A DNA stretch of 64,000 nt from Armigeres subalbatus (Eukaryota > Arthropoda > Insecta > Diptera > Culicidae): NCBI RefSeq assembly GCF_024139115.2, contig NC_085141.1, positions 380,635,278 to 380,699,277 of the forward strand. Reading direction: 5' to 3'. The notes below the pieces were generated by a model. It searched no databases and was not told the origin of the DNA. It worked only from the letters and a program-made list of their open reading frames with translations. A program made the translations under genes and the position numbers. This document shows, piece by piece, positions 22,701 to 33,763 of the stretch (position 1 is the first letter of the stretch; every line of letters begins with the position of its first letter).

Positions 22701-23206
22701 ATTAATAAAAATGCTGATTGCTGCCTTCACGTTTTGTTCTTGTTTCGCTTAATGGCGGTGTCATCTGCCCCTGCTAGCTGGTTGGCTGACTGACTCGCGA
22801 GTCCTTTTCACGGTTAAACCAACCGATAGAGGAAATGAAAATGAAAAGTGGCACGCAACCAATATGTTACTTAAACTACATCCCTCCGCTTTGGAACGCT
22901 GATGGCTGCGCTGAGAAAGCTTTCTTTTCGAAATCGGAAAAATGCTGCCTCATTTGGTTAGGACGACGTAGGGGGTGCCGCAATTATTCACTATTGGGCA
23001 TAACATATGCTTCTCTTTATGGGACGACAATTTCTCAGAAAAAGGAAATGCATTAGCCAGACTTTGATATGCACGAGCACGATAATGTTTATCCGACGTA
23101 AACAAATTAGTTTCAAATGATTTGTCATGCCGTCAAAAATAAAAATAGAACATAGTTCGATGTTCGTAGAAGGTAGTTCACCGCTTTAAATTAAATTAAT
23201 TTAGTC
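19753..23206. other. No gene recognised; possible long intron
   Basis: I searched all frames by eye for later CPSF160 segments and found none. Some stretches (20800-20840 CAG-rich; 22100-22800) are GC-richer. Frames at 22124-22399 and 18977-19240 show no independent domain. Confidence 0.35.
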
Positions 23207-23231
23207 NNNNNNNNNNNNNNNNNNNNNNNNN
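23207..23231. other. Assembly gap of 25 N
   Basis: A run of 25 undetermined bases. Features on the two sides should not be assumed contiguous. Confidence 0.99.
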
Positions 23232-23391
23232 ATATGGTCATTCGACATGAGGGTTAACATACCGAACTGCAGGATACATAGAAGTACATATTGCATAAAC
23301 AAACATTTATTTGTAATATGAATATTTTTTTTGAGAAACGTCATAGAGATATCAATTCATGAGGACTGACTTATAGAGCGTGATCACAACT

Positions 23392-23482
23392 CTGTCTAAA
23401 ACGAGTTATACGAAATACGCATCTGAAAAGATAACAAAACGCATTGGAATTTAATGGAAAGTACTAAACTCGTTTTAGACAG
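23392..23482. repeat. Small inverted repeat related to the 34.4/37.7-kb foldback family
   Basis: ctgtctaaaacgagtt (23392-23407) pairs with aactcgttttagacag (23467-23482). The inner sequence (cgaaatacgcatctgaaaag, ggaatttaatgg) parallels the sequence at 34030-34100. Confidence 0.65.
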
Positions 23483-23570
23483 TTGAAGACTTTCCACTAA
23501 AAGAGGTTAAATCATTTTTCTGATCACATTGCTGCAAATGAATAGTCTGAGGCTGAGTAGTATATTGTTA

Positions 23571-23735
23571 AGCAAATGACACGTGGTATTTTGGAGAGTT
23601 TTCATTTCCAGCCTCAGATGCTATTTTAGAGCAATGTTCTTTGGACAAAAATATAGTATTGCTCAAGTATTCTGAGTACAAATTTTTGAACAAATTAGTC
23701 AAATGACATGCAGATGACATTTTAAAATACTGCTT
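23571..23735 (+). repeat. Dispersed repeat, copy 1 (aaatgacacgtg...agtcaaatgacatgc)
   Basis: Diverged direct copy of 41255-41440. Both start with aaatgacacgtg and end with gaacaaattagtcaaatgac followed by atgcagatgacatt. No coding potential. Confidence 0.7.
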
Positions 23736-24044
23736 GGAAGGTAAGGATCCTATTAGAGTTGCCTTCCTTGAACGATAGCGGTGACAGGTGAAGGTGGAGG
23801 TTGCAGAGGACTGATGGCGAGGAACAGGAGACCGAGAATTCCCAATAACGGGTATCTCATTCAAGTACCGCATCTGCTACAGCGGTGGCGAGTGCGGAGC
23901 TGGTTTCGTAGTGTGTCAAAATCATAAATTCCACAAATCGCATCCATTACAGTTGCCCATACTTATATCCCGTATTTCATTATTTGAGTTTTGTACTTAT
24001 AACTTTATATCTCATGATCTAGAATGCCTTCCACCTGGAATTCT

Positions 24045-24990
24045 TCGCGGGCAGAAGCCATGAACAGCCTCTTGAAAGGAGGCTTCTGAGCCTCTTGAAA
24101 TGAGGCTTCCGAGCCTCTTGAAATGAGGCTTCTGAGCCTCTTGAAAGGAGGCTTCCGAGCCTCTTGAAAGGGAGACTTCTGGAGCCTCTTTGAAAGGAGG
24201 CTTGGAGCCTCTTGAAGGATGCTTCGGAGCCTCTTGAAAGGAGGCTTCCGAGCATCTTGAAAGGAGTCTCCCAGCATCTTGAAAGGAGGCTTGAGCCCTC
24301 TTGAAAGAAGGCTTCTGAGCTCTCTTGGAAAGGAGAGAGCTTCTGAGCCTCTTGAAAGGAGACTTTGAGCTCTCTTGAAAGGAGGCTTCTGAGGCCTCTT
24401 GAAAGGAGGCTTCTGAGCCCCTCTTGAAAGTGAGGCTTCCAGGCCCCTCTTGAAACGAGGCCTGGGCCTCTTGAAAGGAGGCTGCTGAGCCTCTTGAGGA
24501 GGCTTGAGCCTCTTGAAAGGAGGCTCTGAGGCCTCTTGAAAGGAGGCTTCTGGAGCCTCTTGAAAGGGAGGCTTCTGAGCCTCTTGAAAGGAGGCTTCCA
24601 GGCCTCTTGAAAGGAGGCTTGAGCTTTCTCTTGAAAGGAGGCTTCTGGAGCCTCTTGAAAGGAGGCTTCCTGAGCTCTCTTGAAAGGAGGCTTCTGAGCC
24701 TCTTGAAAGGAGGCTTCCCAGCCTCTTTAAAGGAGGTTTCTGAGGCCTCTCTGAAAGTGAGGCTTCCTGAGCCCCTCTTGAAAGGGGAGGCCTGGAGCCT
24801 CTTGAAAGGAGGCTTCCGAGACTCTTGAAAAGAGGCTTCCGAGCCTCTTGAAAGGAGTCCTCTGATCCTTTTGAAAGGAGTCTTCAAGCTGCTTGGATGG
24901 ATGCTTTCGAGAAGCGTAGAAGGATGCTTACAATCCTCTTGCAACGAAGCAATTGAGCGTTTCGGAAAAAAGCCTTTGTGTCTCTTAAGA
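24045..24990. repeat. Minisatellite of a 23-bp unit with hairpin core GCCTCTTGAAAGGAGGC
   Basis: About 37-40 imperfect units, each an AGCCTC/GAGGCT stem around TTGAAAG followed by a 4-bp spacer such as TCTG or TCCG. The array degenerates after about 24880. Because 3 x 23 bp equals 23 codons, a 333-codon minus-strand frame (25013-24012) stays open and cycles through SFQEAR, KPPFKRL and SLLSRGSEA. There is no promoter, start context or non-repeat domain, so I do not call it a gene. Confidence 0.9.
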
Positions 24991-25312
24991 AGGCTTCCGA
25001 ACGTGTAGACCACAAATTTCAGTTCAGAAGCATATTCTTAACCAATGATTCGACATTTCGTTTTGACTACCCGACTGCATAAAAGATTTTTTTAATTTGT
25101 TCATTTGTCATTCTGGTGATCTTTTGTACTACAGTCGTGCATCCACTATGCTCGTTATGAAGGGCAGGATTCAAAAGTCTTCGAGTTACTTATCCCCATG
25201 CATATTATGTGCAAGACAGAATTTTGATATGAAAAAAATTATATGACTATCAAAACTTTATCAATAAGTTTGATAAAAGTTGTAATACATCTGCCATTAT
25301 GCATTTTTGAGC

Positions 25313-25382
25313 GAGGTACCCCCTAGGGCCGACGAAGGTACCCCCAGGGGTACATGTACCCCAGGTTGAGAGCCGCTGATAT
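25313..25382. repeat. hAT-like terminal repeat, copy 1 (ends ggttgagagccgctg)
   Basis: A block of ggtaccccc/ggggtacatgtacccc ends in ggttgagagccgctg, the complement of a CAGCGGTTCTCAACC terminus characteristic of some hAT-derived elements. Related blocks are at 43969-44010 (opposite orientation) and 47833-47905. Confidence 0.5.
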
Positions 25383-26128
25383 ACGAGATAAAATAACAGG
25401 CAACAATATCAGAAATTTGCACCGAAATATCATATATCAAGATCTGCTATGGATAAGAAAATACTAATGGCACAGGATATTGATCACTTATTACAAATAG
25501 CATAACTTGATCTCCTCATGATATTTAGTGCAAAACATTGATATTGCCGTCTGATCTTTTATCGCTTATATCAATCATATCCATATCTCAATTTGCCATC
25601 TAATCAATATTTTTTATTATTGAGTTATTTTCGTCTACTCGGGTCATGCACTGGATTGAAAATAGAGCTCATCATCTTCGGATTGGCAATCTTAGGCCTG
25701 TGCAAACAAATCAAAACATAATACTTATTATATACATTGCAAACATTGTATTCCTTAATGTTATTAGGTGTTAAAAATGTATTTAAAATACTTTTCATTA
25801 TATTCATTACAATCAAAGTTGAATCTTTTGATAGTGGGCGAACTTAATTGGTGCGCATGTTCCTGTTCAGTATCTTTCCTTGTTTCATCGCTCCATCAAT
25901 TTATAAATTCATAAAATTTAATACTATACGTACATAGAATCATTTGCTGATATTTCCGCGGAATTGCGAGCGTCCCAGGTTTTCAGTTCACGCTTCAGTT
26001 AGAACCGTTGGCTCATCTCTATCTTCTGTGTAATTACAACAAATAAGGACGTCCTGCACCTGTCCTGAACATTTGGTGCAACCCATTCCCTACACTTCCT
26101 GAAGAAATCTTTTTTACTTACGATGTAG
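25383..26128. other. No gene recognised
   Basis: AT-rich intergenic sequence without recognisable features. Confidence 0.35.
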
Positions 26129-26130
26129 TA

Positions 26131-26516
26131 CAGTCGACTCTCTACATCTCGATGTTCTATATCTCGATATCTCTCCCTATGTCGATGGTTTCCTCTGTCC
26201 CTTCAATCTACATACATTTGGGCTTTCTACATCTCGATAACCTCCCTATCTCGATATCTCTCTATCTCGATGGGTTCTGATCATATTTTGTTCAGGATTC
26301 ACTCTCCTTATGTCGATATGGTCAGATTTTTGGGCTACTAGACCATCTTTGGCCAATAAAAAACACATCATCAACAGGAAACGACATTTGTTTTGTTGTC
26401 ATTTTTCGTAGCAACGAGCTTTTTTGGATCTAGTTCCCATTTCAATTTTTCTTCCATTCCTCGATCTCTCCCTATCTCGATGGTCCCTTCAATATCGAGA
26501 TGTGGAGAGGCGACTG
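26131..26516. mobile_element. TA-flanked MITE, termini CAGTCGACTCTCTACATCTC
   Basis: The element is 386 bp and flanked by TA (26129-26130, 26517-26518). The right terminus, reversed, reads CAGTCGCCTCTCCACATCTC. The interior repeats tctcgat(a)tct many times near both ends. CAGT termini with TA duplication indicate a Tc1/mariner/pogo-superfamily derivative. Confidence 0.8.
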
Positions 26517-26601
26517 TAGTAATGAAATTAATTATTATTTGTCATTTTTTTTGTTTCGTATAATGGTTGTTGTATTTGGCCTACTTTGCCCTTCATCTTA
26601 A

Positions 26602-27190
26602 GTTTTTGCCATTCTCGTACAACAATGTTGTACCGAAAGGCTATAGGATTACTCTAAAAAAGAACTTCTGATAGAAGGCCCGGAGACCCATAGCTCGACA
26701 AACCGAGGTGATGTCTGTGTGTGTGTGTAAACACGCTTTTTGTAAGCATTACCCGATTTACTCGCAACAAGTTGCATTCGACGGGGAACGCAGTCCCAAT
26801 GCTTGCTATAGGGCCTGCACGGACTGCTTTGTCTTTTTCTCATTGCAAAGAAATTAAAAAACAACAAGGCTAGTAAATGTCAAATTTCATGAAGAACGAA
26901 AAACAAAAAGGTTTGTCTGTGCAGTGCCCTATTGCAAATTGGCCCAATCGAACATTGTTGGAATTATTGAAAAATCGTTGTTTTCCCTCTTGGAAAAACA
27001 ATCGAAATAAAAGAAATTTAAGGTTGGTATCAATGCATGATAATTAATGCAAAAAATGCGAAATGAAAGAAAAATGCGATCTAGACCCCTAAAGTGGTTT
27101 GTCGACCTATCTAATGTGTTTTTTCAATACATTTTTTGATGCACGAGAGAGGCATCATCGCCGCCAAGCGGATTAGTATGTTTTTTGATA
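26602..27190 (+). repeat. Dispersed mosquito repeat, copy 2, interrupted by a MITE
   Basis: Parallels 7797-8133 (ttctcgtacaacaatgttg, ggagacccata, gatgtctgtgtgtgtgtg) and continues to a tail gatgcacgagagaggcatca. The 126-bp MITE at 26807-26932 is inserted in the middle. The frame at 26649-26867 is a by-product. Confidence 0.6.
26807..26932. mobile_element. Small MITE with TATAGGGC(A)CTGCACGGA termini, copy 1
   Basis: The termini tatagggcctgcacgga and tctgtgcagtgccctat are inverted. The interior (aaatgtcaaatttcatgaag) matches the copy at 32155-32281, which lies in the opposite orientation. Confidence 0.75.
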
Positions 27191-27583
27191 CAATATTTTG
27201 GGTAATTTGATTTTTTATTTTTCAAAATTTAGTTTAAGTGTAACAAAAGGGCCTTGAAGAGGCACTGCGTTTTTTTAATTCGATAACCTAACTTCTATGT
27301 ACACTAAATATTTACAATATGAATTTGACAACCTAGTTGGTGATTAGCTACCGGATTGGTTAATCCCAAGCTAAGCAACGGGCCTTGAACCGATCTTTAC
27401 CTTCTTTTCAACCTGTTACCGGAAAATGAGCTTGCTATCGAGTCAAGGGTCAAGCCAAGATAGTCGGAATCATTGGCCCAATCGTCATCGGGATTAAATA
27501 TGTTTCATTATATTAAATTGAATAAAATAAAGTTAGTCTTGTGGTAACCCTTTTTCAAAAACGGTCTTTTATTAAGAAAGCCC
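27191..27583. other. No gene recognised
   Basis: AT-rich sequence with no identifiable feature. Confidence 0.3.
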
Positions 27584-28815
27584 TTAATTTACATAATAAA
27601 ATAAAAACGATTCATCGAAAACTTCGCGGAAAAAATAAAAAATTCCGATTTGTTTTGTTAAATTTGAATCAAATAGCGCCTTAATTTCGTATCGTTTTGA
27701 AGTTTCAATTTGAACCAACATGGACATTTGTTTTGTTTCGCCAGGAAAAAGCTTGTTATCGCATACCCTTACCTTGATATGGTATGCAGAAGCTGGTTTG
27801 ATTTTACAATCCCCAGGCGGAACATGTTTAGGGGATTTAGAGTGGGGGAAAACGACGACTTGGGTCTTCGCCGAGTTGATACAAATCGTCCAGCTGGTGA
27901 GATATTCTTTCAGGGCATCCAGGTCACGTTGGAGTTTTGCCTCTAGCGCTTTAATCACGCTACCAATTGTAGACGACAATGGGATGTGGCTGAGCCGGAG
28001 GCACTGATTGAAGATCAGTAAAAGGTGCTGGACGAACGAAACACTCATGCTCGAGAATCAAGATGCTATCTAGGTCTTGGGCCTTCATGTTTTTCGTTGA
28101 TTTGATTTAGGCTAACAATTCGCCAGCTAACTCCTTCGAAAATACGTTGGGAGTCAAATGGATGTTGTCAGCATGCTCGTAGGATGCTTCGTGTGGACTG
28201 ACGATACTCTGTCTAAGATTGTGTGAGCTGATGAAGTGACGACCTATTTCGGCGACCTTATATGCAGGAGTTATCAAGCGGAGCCACTATTGTCTAATGG
28301 GATCAAATGTGGAACGGGTCGAGGCTTGGATTTTAGAATTTTGGTTATTTTCCAGAACGACCGACTCAGCCGAGTCAGAATCGTGTAGTGGCCTTCCATC
28401 ATGTCGTTGCTCCAGATGGTACCGTTTCAATTACCACAGGCTTGATGCTTCGCATTCAGGTCTCCGGCAATGATATACTGACCTTGTTTCCGCGTTACCT
28501 CTACGATGCCCCTCCGAATGGCTTGAGTTGGGCAGAACGCCGCGATAAGCGTGATTGTGCCGACATAAATGGTGACTTCAACACTAAAGGCCTCGAAGCT
28601 TGGCAGCAATCGACAGTTTACGTTGTAGCGAAGAGCAATGGCCACCCACCTCCTCTGATCGGCTGGTCGAGGCGCATCATGTGAAAGTCCGGAATTATGA
28701 CGTTCCTCTCCGGTTTAGGTGCGTTTCTGTGATAAACGCCACGTCTATTTCCATCTCCCTAAGAAAATCCTTCAACCCGATTGTTTTGATCTTGAGCGAG
28801 CAAGCTCAGTCGACC
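27584..28815 (-). mobile_element. Decayed jockey-like ORF2 (endonuclease plus reverse-transcriptase remnants)
   Basis: Reading the minus strand from 28815, the N-terminal endonuclease gives LKDFLREMEIDVAFITETHL. A frameshifted part (28645-28427) then gives VAIALRYNVNCRLLPSFEAF and IIAGDLNAKHQA, the GDxNAKH motif of the apurinic-like endonuclease. After about 300 bp of untranslatable sequence, 28048-27900 encodes a reverse-transcriptase thumb-like piece, LDALKEYLTSWTICINSAKT then VVVFPHSKSPKHVPP. The palm with the YADD-type motif is missing. Numerous breaks show it is inactive. An ORF1 remnant of probably the same element lies at 30241-30440, beyond the RTE-like fragment. Confidence 0.7.
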
Positions 28816-29053
28816 AGCCGCACTCTAGCAGCCATTTTCAATGATGAATACGTCAAGAGTGAAGACCTGGTCGAATCGGGTTATGCAACTATACAGCCGA
28901 GGGACGAGCTACGAAAAGATTGGATTGCTCCGGGGTGTAGAGTGCTGCAGATTTTTTTGTCGGAATTTGTCAGAACGTACACCTCGTTGTTTTCAGCAAC
29001 ATGGTTCTTCTTCGAGAGGGTTCAGGTGGACGCCTTATTTCTTATTTCCAGGA

Positions 29054-29092
29054 ACTCCACTCGCTTCAAACATCGCTTTGAAGCGAGTGGAG
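29054..29092. repeat. Perfect 17-bp-arm hairpin next to the RTE-like fragment
   Basis: actccactcgcttcaaa and tttgaagcgagtggagt face each other across a 5-nt catcg loop. It lies about 25 bp before the RTE-like homology begins. Confidence 0.8.
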
Positions 29093-29117
29093 TGATTCCG
29101 GGTGCCAAGACCAAACG

Positions 29118-30228
29118 GATCAGCCGGCTGAAAAACAACAAAGCCCCTGGAGTTGACCAACTACCAGGAGAGCTGTTTAAACACGGTGGTGAAGCACTGG
29201 CTAGAGCGCTGCATTGGGTGATTACCAAGGTTTGGGAGGATGAGGTTCTGCCGCAGGAGTGGATGGAAGGTGTCGTGTGTCCCATCTACAAAAAGGGCGA
29301 TAAGCTGGATTGTAGCAACTACCGCGCAATCACATTGCTGAACGCCGCCTACAAGGTACTCTCCCAAATTTTATGCCGTCGACTAACACCAATTGCAAGA
29401 GAGTTCGTGGGGGCAGTACCAGGCGGGATTTATGGGTGAACGCTCTACCACAGACCAGGTGTTCGCCATACGTCAGGTATTGCAGAAATGCCGCGAATAC
29501 AACGTGCCCACACATCATCTATTTATCGACTTCAAAGCCGCATATGATACAATCGATCAGGACCAGCTATGGCAGCTAATGCACGAAAACGGATTTCCGG
29601 ATAAACTGATACGGTTGATCAAGGCGACGATGGATCGGGTGATGTGCGTAGTTCGAGTTTCAGGGGCATTCTCGAGTCCCTTCGAAACCCGGAGAGGGTT
29701 ACGGCAAGGTGATGGTCTTTCGTGTCTGCTATTCAACATCGCTTTGGAGGGAGTAATACGAAGGGCAGGGATTGACACGAGTGGTACGATTTTCACGAAG
29801 TCCGTCCAGTTATTTGGTTTCGCCGACGACATTGATATCATGGCACGTAACTTTGAGAGGATGGAGGAAGCCTACATCAGACTGAAAAGCGAAGCTAGAC
29901 GGATTGGACTAGTCATCAACACGTCGAAGACGAAGTACATGATAGGAAGAGGCTCAAGAGAGGTCAATGTGAGCCACCCACCACGAGTTTCTATCGGTGG
30001 TGACGAAATCGAGGTGGTTGAAGAATTCGTGTACTTGGGCTCACTGGTGACCGCCGATAACGATACCAGCAGAGAAATTCAGAGGCGCATAGTGGCTGGA
30101 AATCGTACGTACTTTGGACTCCGCAAGACGCTCCGATCGAATAGAGTTCGCCGCCGTACCAAACTGACTATCTACAAAACGCTTATAAGACCGGTAGTTC
30201 TCTACGGACACGAGACCTGCACGATGCT
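29118..30228 (+). mobile_element. RTE-like reverse-transcriptase fragment, truncated at both ends
   Basis: The homology with the complete copy starts at RLKNNKAPGVDQLPGELFKH and runs through the fingers (VVCPIYKKGDKLDCSNYRAI), one frameshift near 29407, HHLFIDFKAAYDTI, GLRQGDGLSCLLFNI, the catalytic FGFADDIDIM (FADD at about 29819-29830) and the thumb to TLIRPVVLYGHETCTM. It ends abruptly at about 30228, missing the 3' tail and the GHVARM region. Loss of the 3' end is unusual for target-primed insertion, so deletion or recombination probably trimmed it. It splits an older minus-strand jockey-like element. Confidence 0.9.
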
Positions 30229-30240
30229 ATCGATTTTGTG

Positions 30241-30440
30241 AATAGCGACAGGCTTGAGTCAACAACCCTCCAACTCGACAATGAGCTCCTGCTCATCCCT
30301 ATCGTGGAGTCCACGCAGTAAAGCCTTACGCGGCTTCGTGCCGGTGAGGTCATGAATGTAGTACTCATACTTGTGGGCCTGGAACTCCACGACAGACTTG
30401 TGATGATCTTTGCTTACTGGCAGCACCTTCACACCTTCAC
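30241..30440 (-). pseudogene. Non-LTR ORF1 (gag-like) fragment
   Basis: On the minus strand the frame reads GVKVLPVSKDHHKSVVEF, then YYIHDLTGTKPRKALLRGL and RDEQELIVELEG. This resembles the region before the zinc knuckles of jockey-type ORF1 proteins (K-x-x-LLRGL signature). No zinc knuckles remain. The upstream part of the same frame (to 30651) lacks family similarity. Position and strand fit the ORF1 of the element whose ORF2 is at 27584-28815. Confidence 0.5.
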
Positions 30441-30651
30441 TGCAAAACCGAAATGTGCAATTTAGATCCCTCGCAATTAGTAGACGGAGCTTTGGGCGCA
30501 GGTCCGGCGAGCGATTAAATAAAAACGTAAAAAAAAAACAAATGCAAAAAACATCCCGACGTGCGAGCGAAAGCACGACCGTTCGTATATCGAACTCTAA
30601 TGCTTCAGATGTGAATCCTTTAATGTGTATTAGTTGGCACAACACACACAC

Positions 30652-31795
30652 CTCTAGCTTCGTGGGTTTTGGTCAAAGTTAATAAAAGTTTCAGAATCAT
30701 CACATAGAACAAGACGCTGGAGCTTCATAACAGGCTTTCTCAGAGATATTTTATCAAATAAATTATAGAGCCCATTTCTGAGCCCATCGTCTATAGTAGG
30801 CTACTCACATCATTAGAACATTTAAAAGCTAGTGCTTAGGTGAGCTTAGATTGCACGTTTAGCACGTGAATGGTTGCTACTCGGTGATTAATCAGAACTG
30901 GTGTAAATTGCACAACGATACAAGTGAATAGAGGTTGAGATTTACCACCTACTTTCGAAGAATACCTCTGCATCTCCACAACTACCACGGAAAGGAAGTT
31001 GTGCTCGCTTTAAACGGGTCCAATCGTGCACTAATTTATTTACTCACCGTCCGCACGAAGCACAACCCCGGATTTTGTGATTATACTGCAAGCGCGTCTA
31101 GTCGTGCGCTAAAACAGACCGCACAAAACCGTAAAATAAACACTCAGAAAAATTTGCTTGCGATGTGAAACACGAGCGACCTTGCACAAATTATTTTGAT
31201 TTCCATCCGCACAAAACAAAAATAAACAAATATCGGAAATGTTCTGTATCCGATATGGAACACGGTCGATCTTGCACTCCCTGTAATACAATTCTGCAAG
31301 GTTTTAAGATCAACACAAGATTTTCAGAGTGTTTTTGGCCACATGGACCACGCTCGGTAGTGTTCCCGGGAGGAATTTATTTCCCTGAAGGAAGTGGGAA
31401 AACTTTACATTAGCTGCGAGCCCCATCTTGCGACGAATAAAACTTCATGGGTTTGAAAGACAAGGAACAGATGAACTTTGGAGAATTTTTGGAAACATTG
31501 ACTACGTCCGTAAGTGTTGAGAGAAGTGAACAAATTTCCATTAGATCCGAAACCCATCGTGCGACGAATTTAGCTTCACGGTTTTGAAGGACATGATAAA
31601 AAGATGCATTTTTGAGTGTTTTTGGAAACATTGTCTGCATCTGGTAGTGCTCTAGGGAGCCTTTTTATCTCAGGGAAGTATATGAACTTGGATTGTCCCC
31701 GAAATCTGTCTGGCGACATATTAGAATTCCTGGTTTCGATAGATTTCGGAGTTATCCTTTCGTCGAGGGAACACTCCCGGATGTAACTACACGCG
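30652..31795. other. No gene recognised
   Basis: Contains weakly repeated phrases (gcgacgaat..., gaaacattg..., ggaagtg... near 31375-31680) suggesting an old degenerate tandem duplication. No protein similarity is recognised. Confidence 0.3.
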
Positions 31796-31875
31796 AGCAA
31801 CTTTGCAAAAAAATTTAATGGTTTTTTTTACACGGCCGTGTAAAAAAACCATTAAAATTGTTTGCAAAGTTGCTC
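31796..31875. repeat. Loopless 80-bp palindrome centred on acacggccgtgt
   Basis: agcaactttgca...ttacacgg is followed directly by its complement ccgtgtaa...tgcaaagttgct, with only one or two differences and no loop. Related ttttttacacgg/ccgtgtaaaaaa pairs follow at about 31910-31982. Confidence 0.85.
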
Positions 31876-32154
31876 CATTTTGATTGATTCGTCGAGAAAT
31901 CATAAAACTTTTTTTACACAGATTTTCGAATTTTGAACTGAAAACTTTTTTTACACGGAACGCATCTCCCGTGTAAAAAAAGAATCGGGTGTAATATGGT
32001 CAAAAACACTCAAAATTTCAAATACAGTGTGTCTGCAAATTATCCGTACAGATTTTGACAGTTTTCTTCCATAGACCAAAGCAGACAATAATTGACTAAT
32101 CAGTAGTGTGGGCATAGCAACAAAGTAGGCTATACCAGATGTATATTCCGGGAG

Positions 32155-32281
32155 TATAGGGCACTGCACGGAAGAATCTCTTTCTCTTTCGTTCTTCATG
32201 AAATTTGACGTTTACTGGCCTTGTTGTTTTCAGATTTCTTTGCAGCGAAAAAGAGACAAAGCAGTCCGTGCAGTGCACTAT
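32155..32281. mobile_element. Small MITE with TATAGGGCACTGCACGGA termini, copy 2
   Basis: Reverse-orientation copy of 26807-26932, with inverted ends tatagggcactgcacgga and gtccgtgcagtgcacta. Confidence 0.75.
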
Positions 32282-32874
32282 TGAGAGTCATTTCATGCAT
32301 CTCATGTACATACAAGACTTCCAGTGATAAACTCTAGTATATGAAAAATCACTGACATAGTTGGAGGAGTTCCATGATGGCAGTCAATATGGCACCGGAC
32401 CTTCCACGGGTCAACCCAGCACGTCCCGCACTCCTCTCCCACCAACATTCGAATGCATCGAACAGCATCGAACAAAAGTATAATATTCAAATTACTAACC
32501 TGTCCACAGCATATTTATTCACTTCCCGTGATAATTAACATGTTTCTTCAAAGAGTCCTTTGAATTTCGGCTCGAATTTTATCGTAAATCAGCAGTTTCG
32601 TGCCAATTTAATAGTCGTTCGCGATTCGGTGGGCTTATCACTGCACTTCACTTCTTCTCAAAGGGCATAGAAAAATCAAGTTTTTACTCACTTCTCCGCA
32701 CATGAGCAGCCCGAAATGTTGATAGAATGCAAATTAAACATCACTTTTTGATATAAGTCACTAGTTTGAACTGAAAACATAATATAAACTGCTATTTTTG
32801 CCCGAAAAAACGATTAAAAACTGACCGCGGAGCGAATGTAAACACCGGCAGCGGCAGCAGCAAACTAATGCATA

Positions 32875-33763
32875 GGGTGGTTCAAAAAACGATTTTGCTC
32901 CGCCGCGCTCAGTCGATTATGATTCATAATTTGGGTGTCATCCGATTGTTTGGGTTGGTTTGAATAGAGGCTTACCGTGCACAGGTCGTTTCAGGTTTGT
33001 ATGACAGTTGATATGGCGAGGTTGAATTTTACATTACAGTAGCCGTTCGATAACTGCAAAATGTTTACTTTTCAGTTAACGAATGCCGTTCGATAACTGC
33101 AATGCATTCTAGACGTCAAACGGTTGTCAATCGACGTCAGATGCAATAAAAGTGCATCTAAATGTGCAGCGCAATGCAGCTGTCATTGAGTCTGACATCA
33201 GTTTGAAGTTTAGCGGTCCGATAACTGCAAAACTGTTGCAACTATCGAATTGCAGTTAAAAAGCATTGCAGTTATATGACTTGCAGTTATCGAACGTCTA
33301 CTGTATTTTGATTGTGGCACTCCATCATTGGGCGCTGGCGAGGGGGGACTCCATATGACTGGATGAAATATTCAAGAGCTTTAATTCCATAGACAATGGA
33401 CATTGAATGGTGGTTTCAATGGTTGGGAGTCGATTTTAATCGAAGTTGCGAATCTTTAGCATGATAATTAGGCTTATTTTTTGCGTTACATAATCAATGG
33501 ATCTTTCCAGCGATGCGGTTTACGTTCAGTGAGGTCTCCGGAATGTTGCTTTAAGCTATGTGGATTCTCTTTTCGCCAGCGTTTGGAGGGAAGGCGCTGT
33601 AGCCAGTGTAATGAAAAGTTTAGTTTCTCATACTAGTTTTCATACAAACTTGAACCGGCTAGTGTTCAACCAGTTTTTGTTCAAATCGGTTTTTGGAGGA
33701 CACTCGGAGCATGGGACGGAATCGAGTGAGCGTGGTGGAGCTGGGTCGTTTTTTGAACCACCC
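32875..33763. mobile_element. TA-flanked element with GGGTGGTTCAAAAAACGA termini (middle level)
   Basis: The left end gggtggttcaaaaaacga is the complement of the right end tcgttttttgaaccaccc. TA flanks at 32873-32874 and 33764-33765. It has no transposase; it contains the 33037-33303 MITE. Confidence 0.8.
33037..33303. mobile_element. 267-bp TA-flanked MITE, termini CAGTAGACGTTCGATAACTG (inner level)
   Basis: The left terminus (cagtagccgttcgataactg) and reversed right terminus (cagtagacgttcgataactg) are almost identical. TA flanks at 33035-33036 and 33304-33305. The phrase gataactgcaa recurs inside several times on both strands. This is the pogo/Tc1-type MITE pattern. Confidence 0.85.

Noticed and set aside
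30435..30651. N-terminal extension of the gag-like frame
   Set aside because: Low-complexity hydrophobic translation with no family resemblance; similarity begins only at about 30440.
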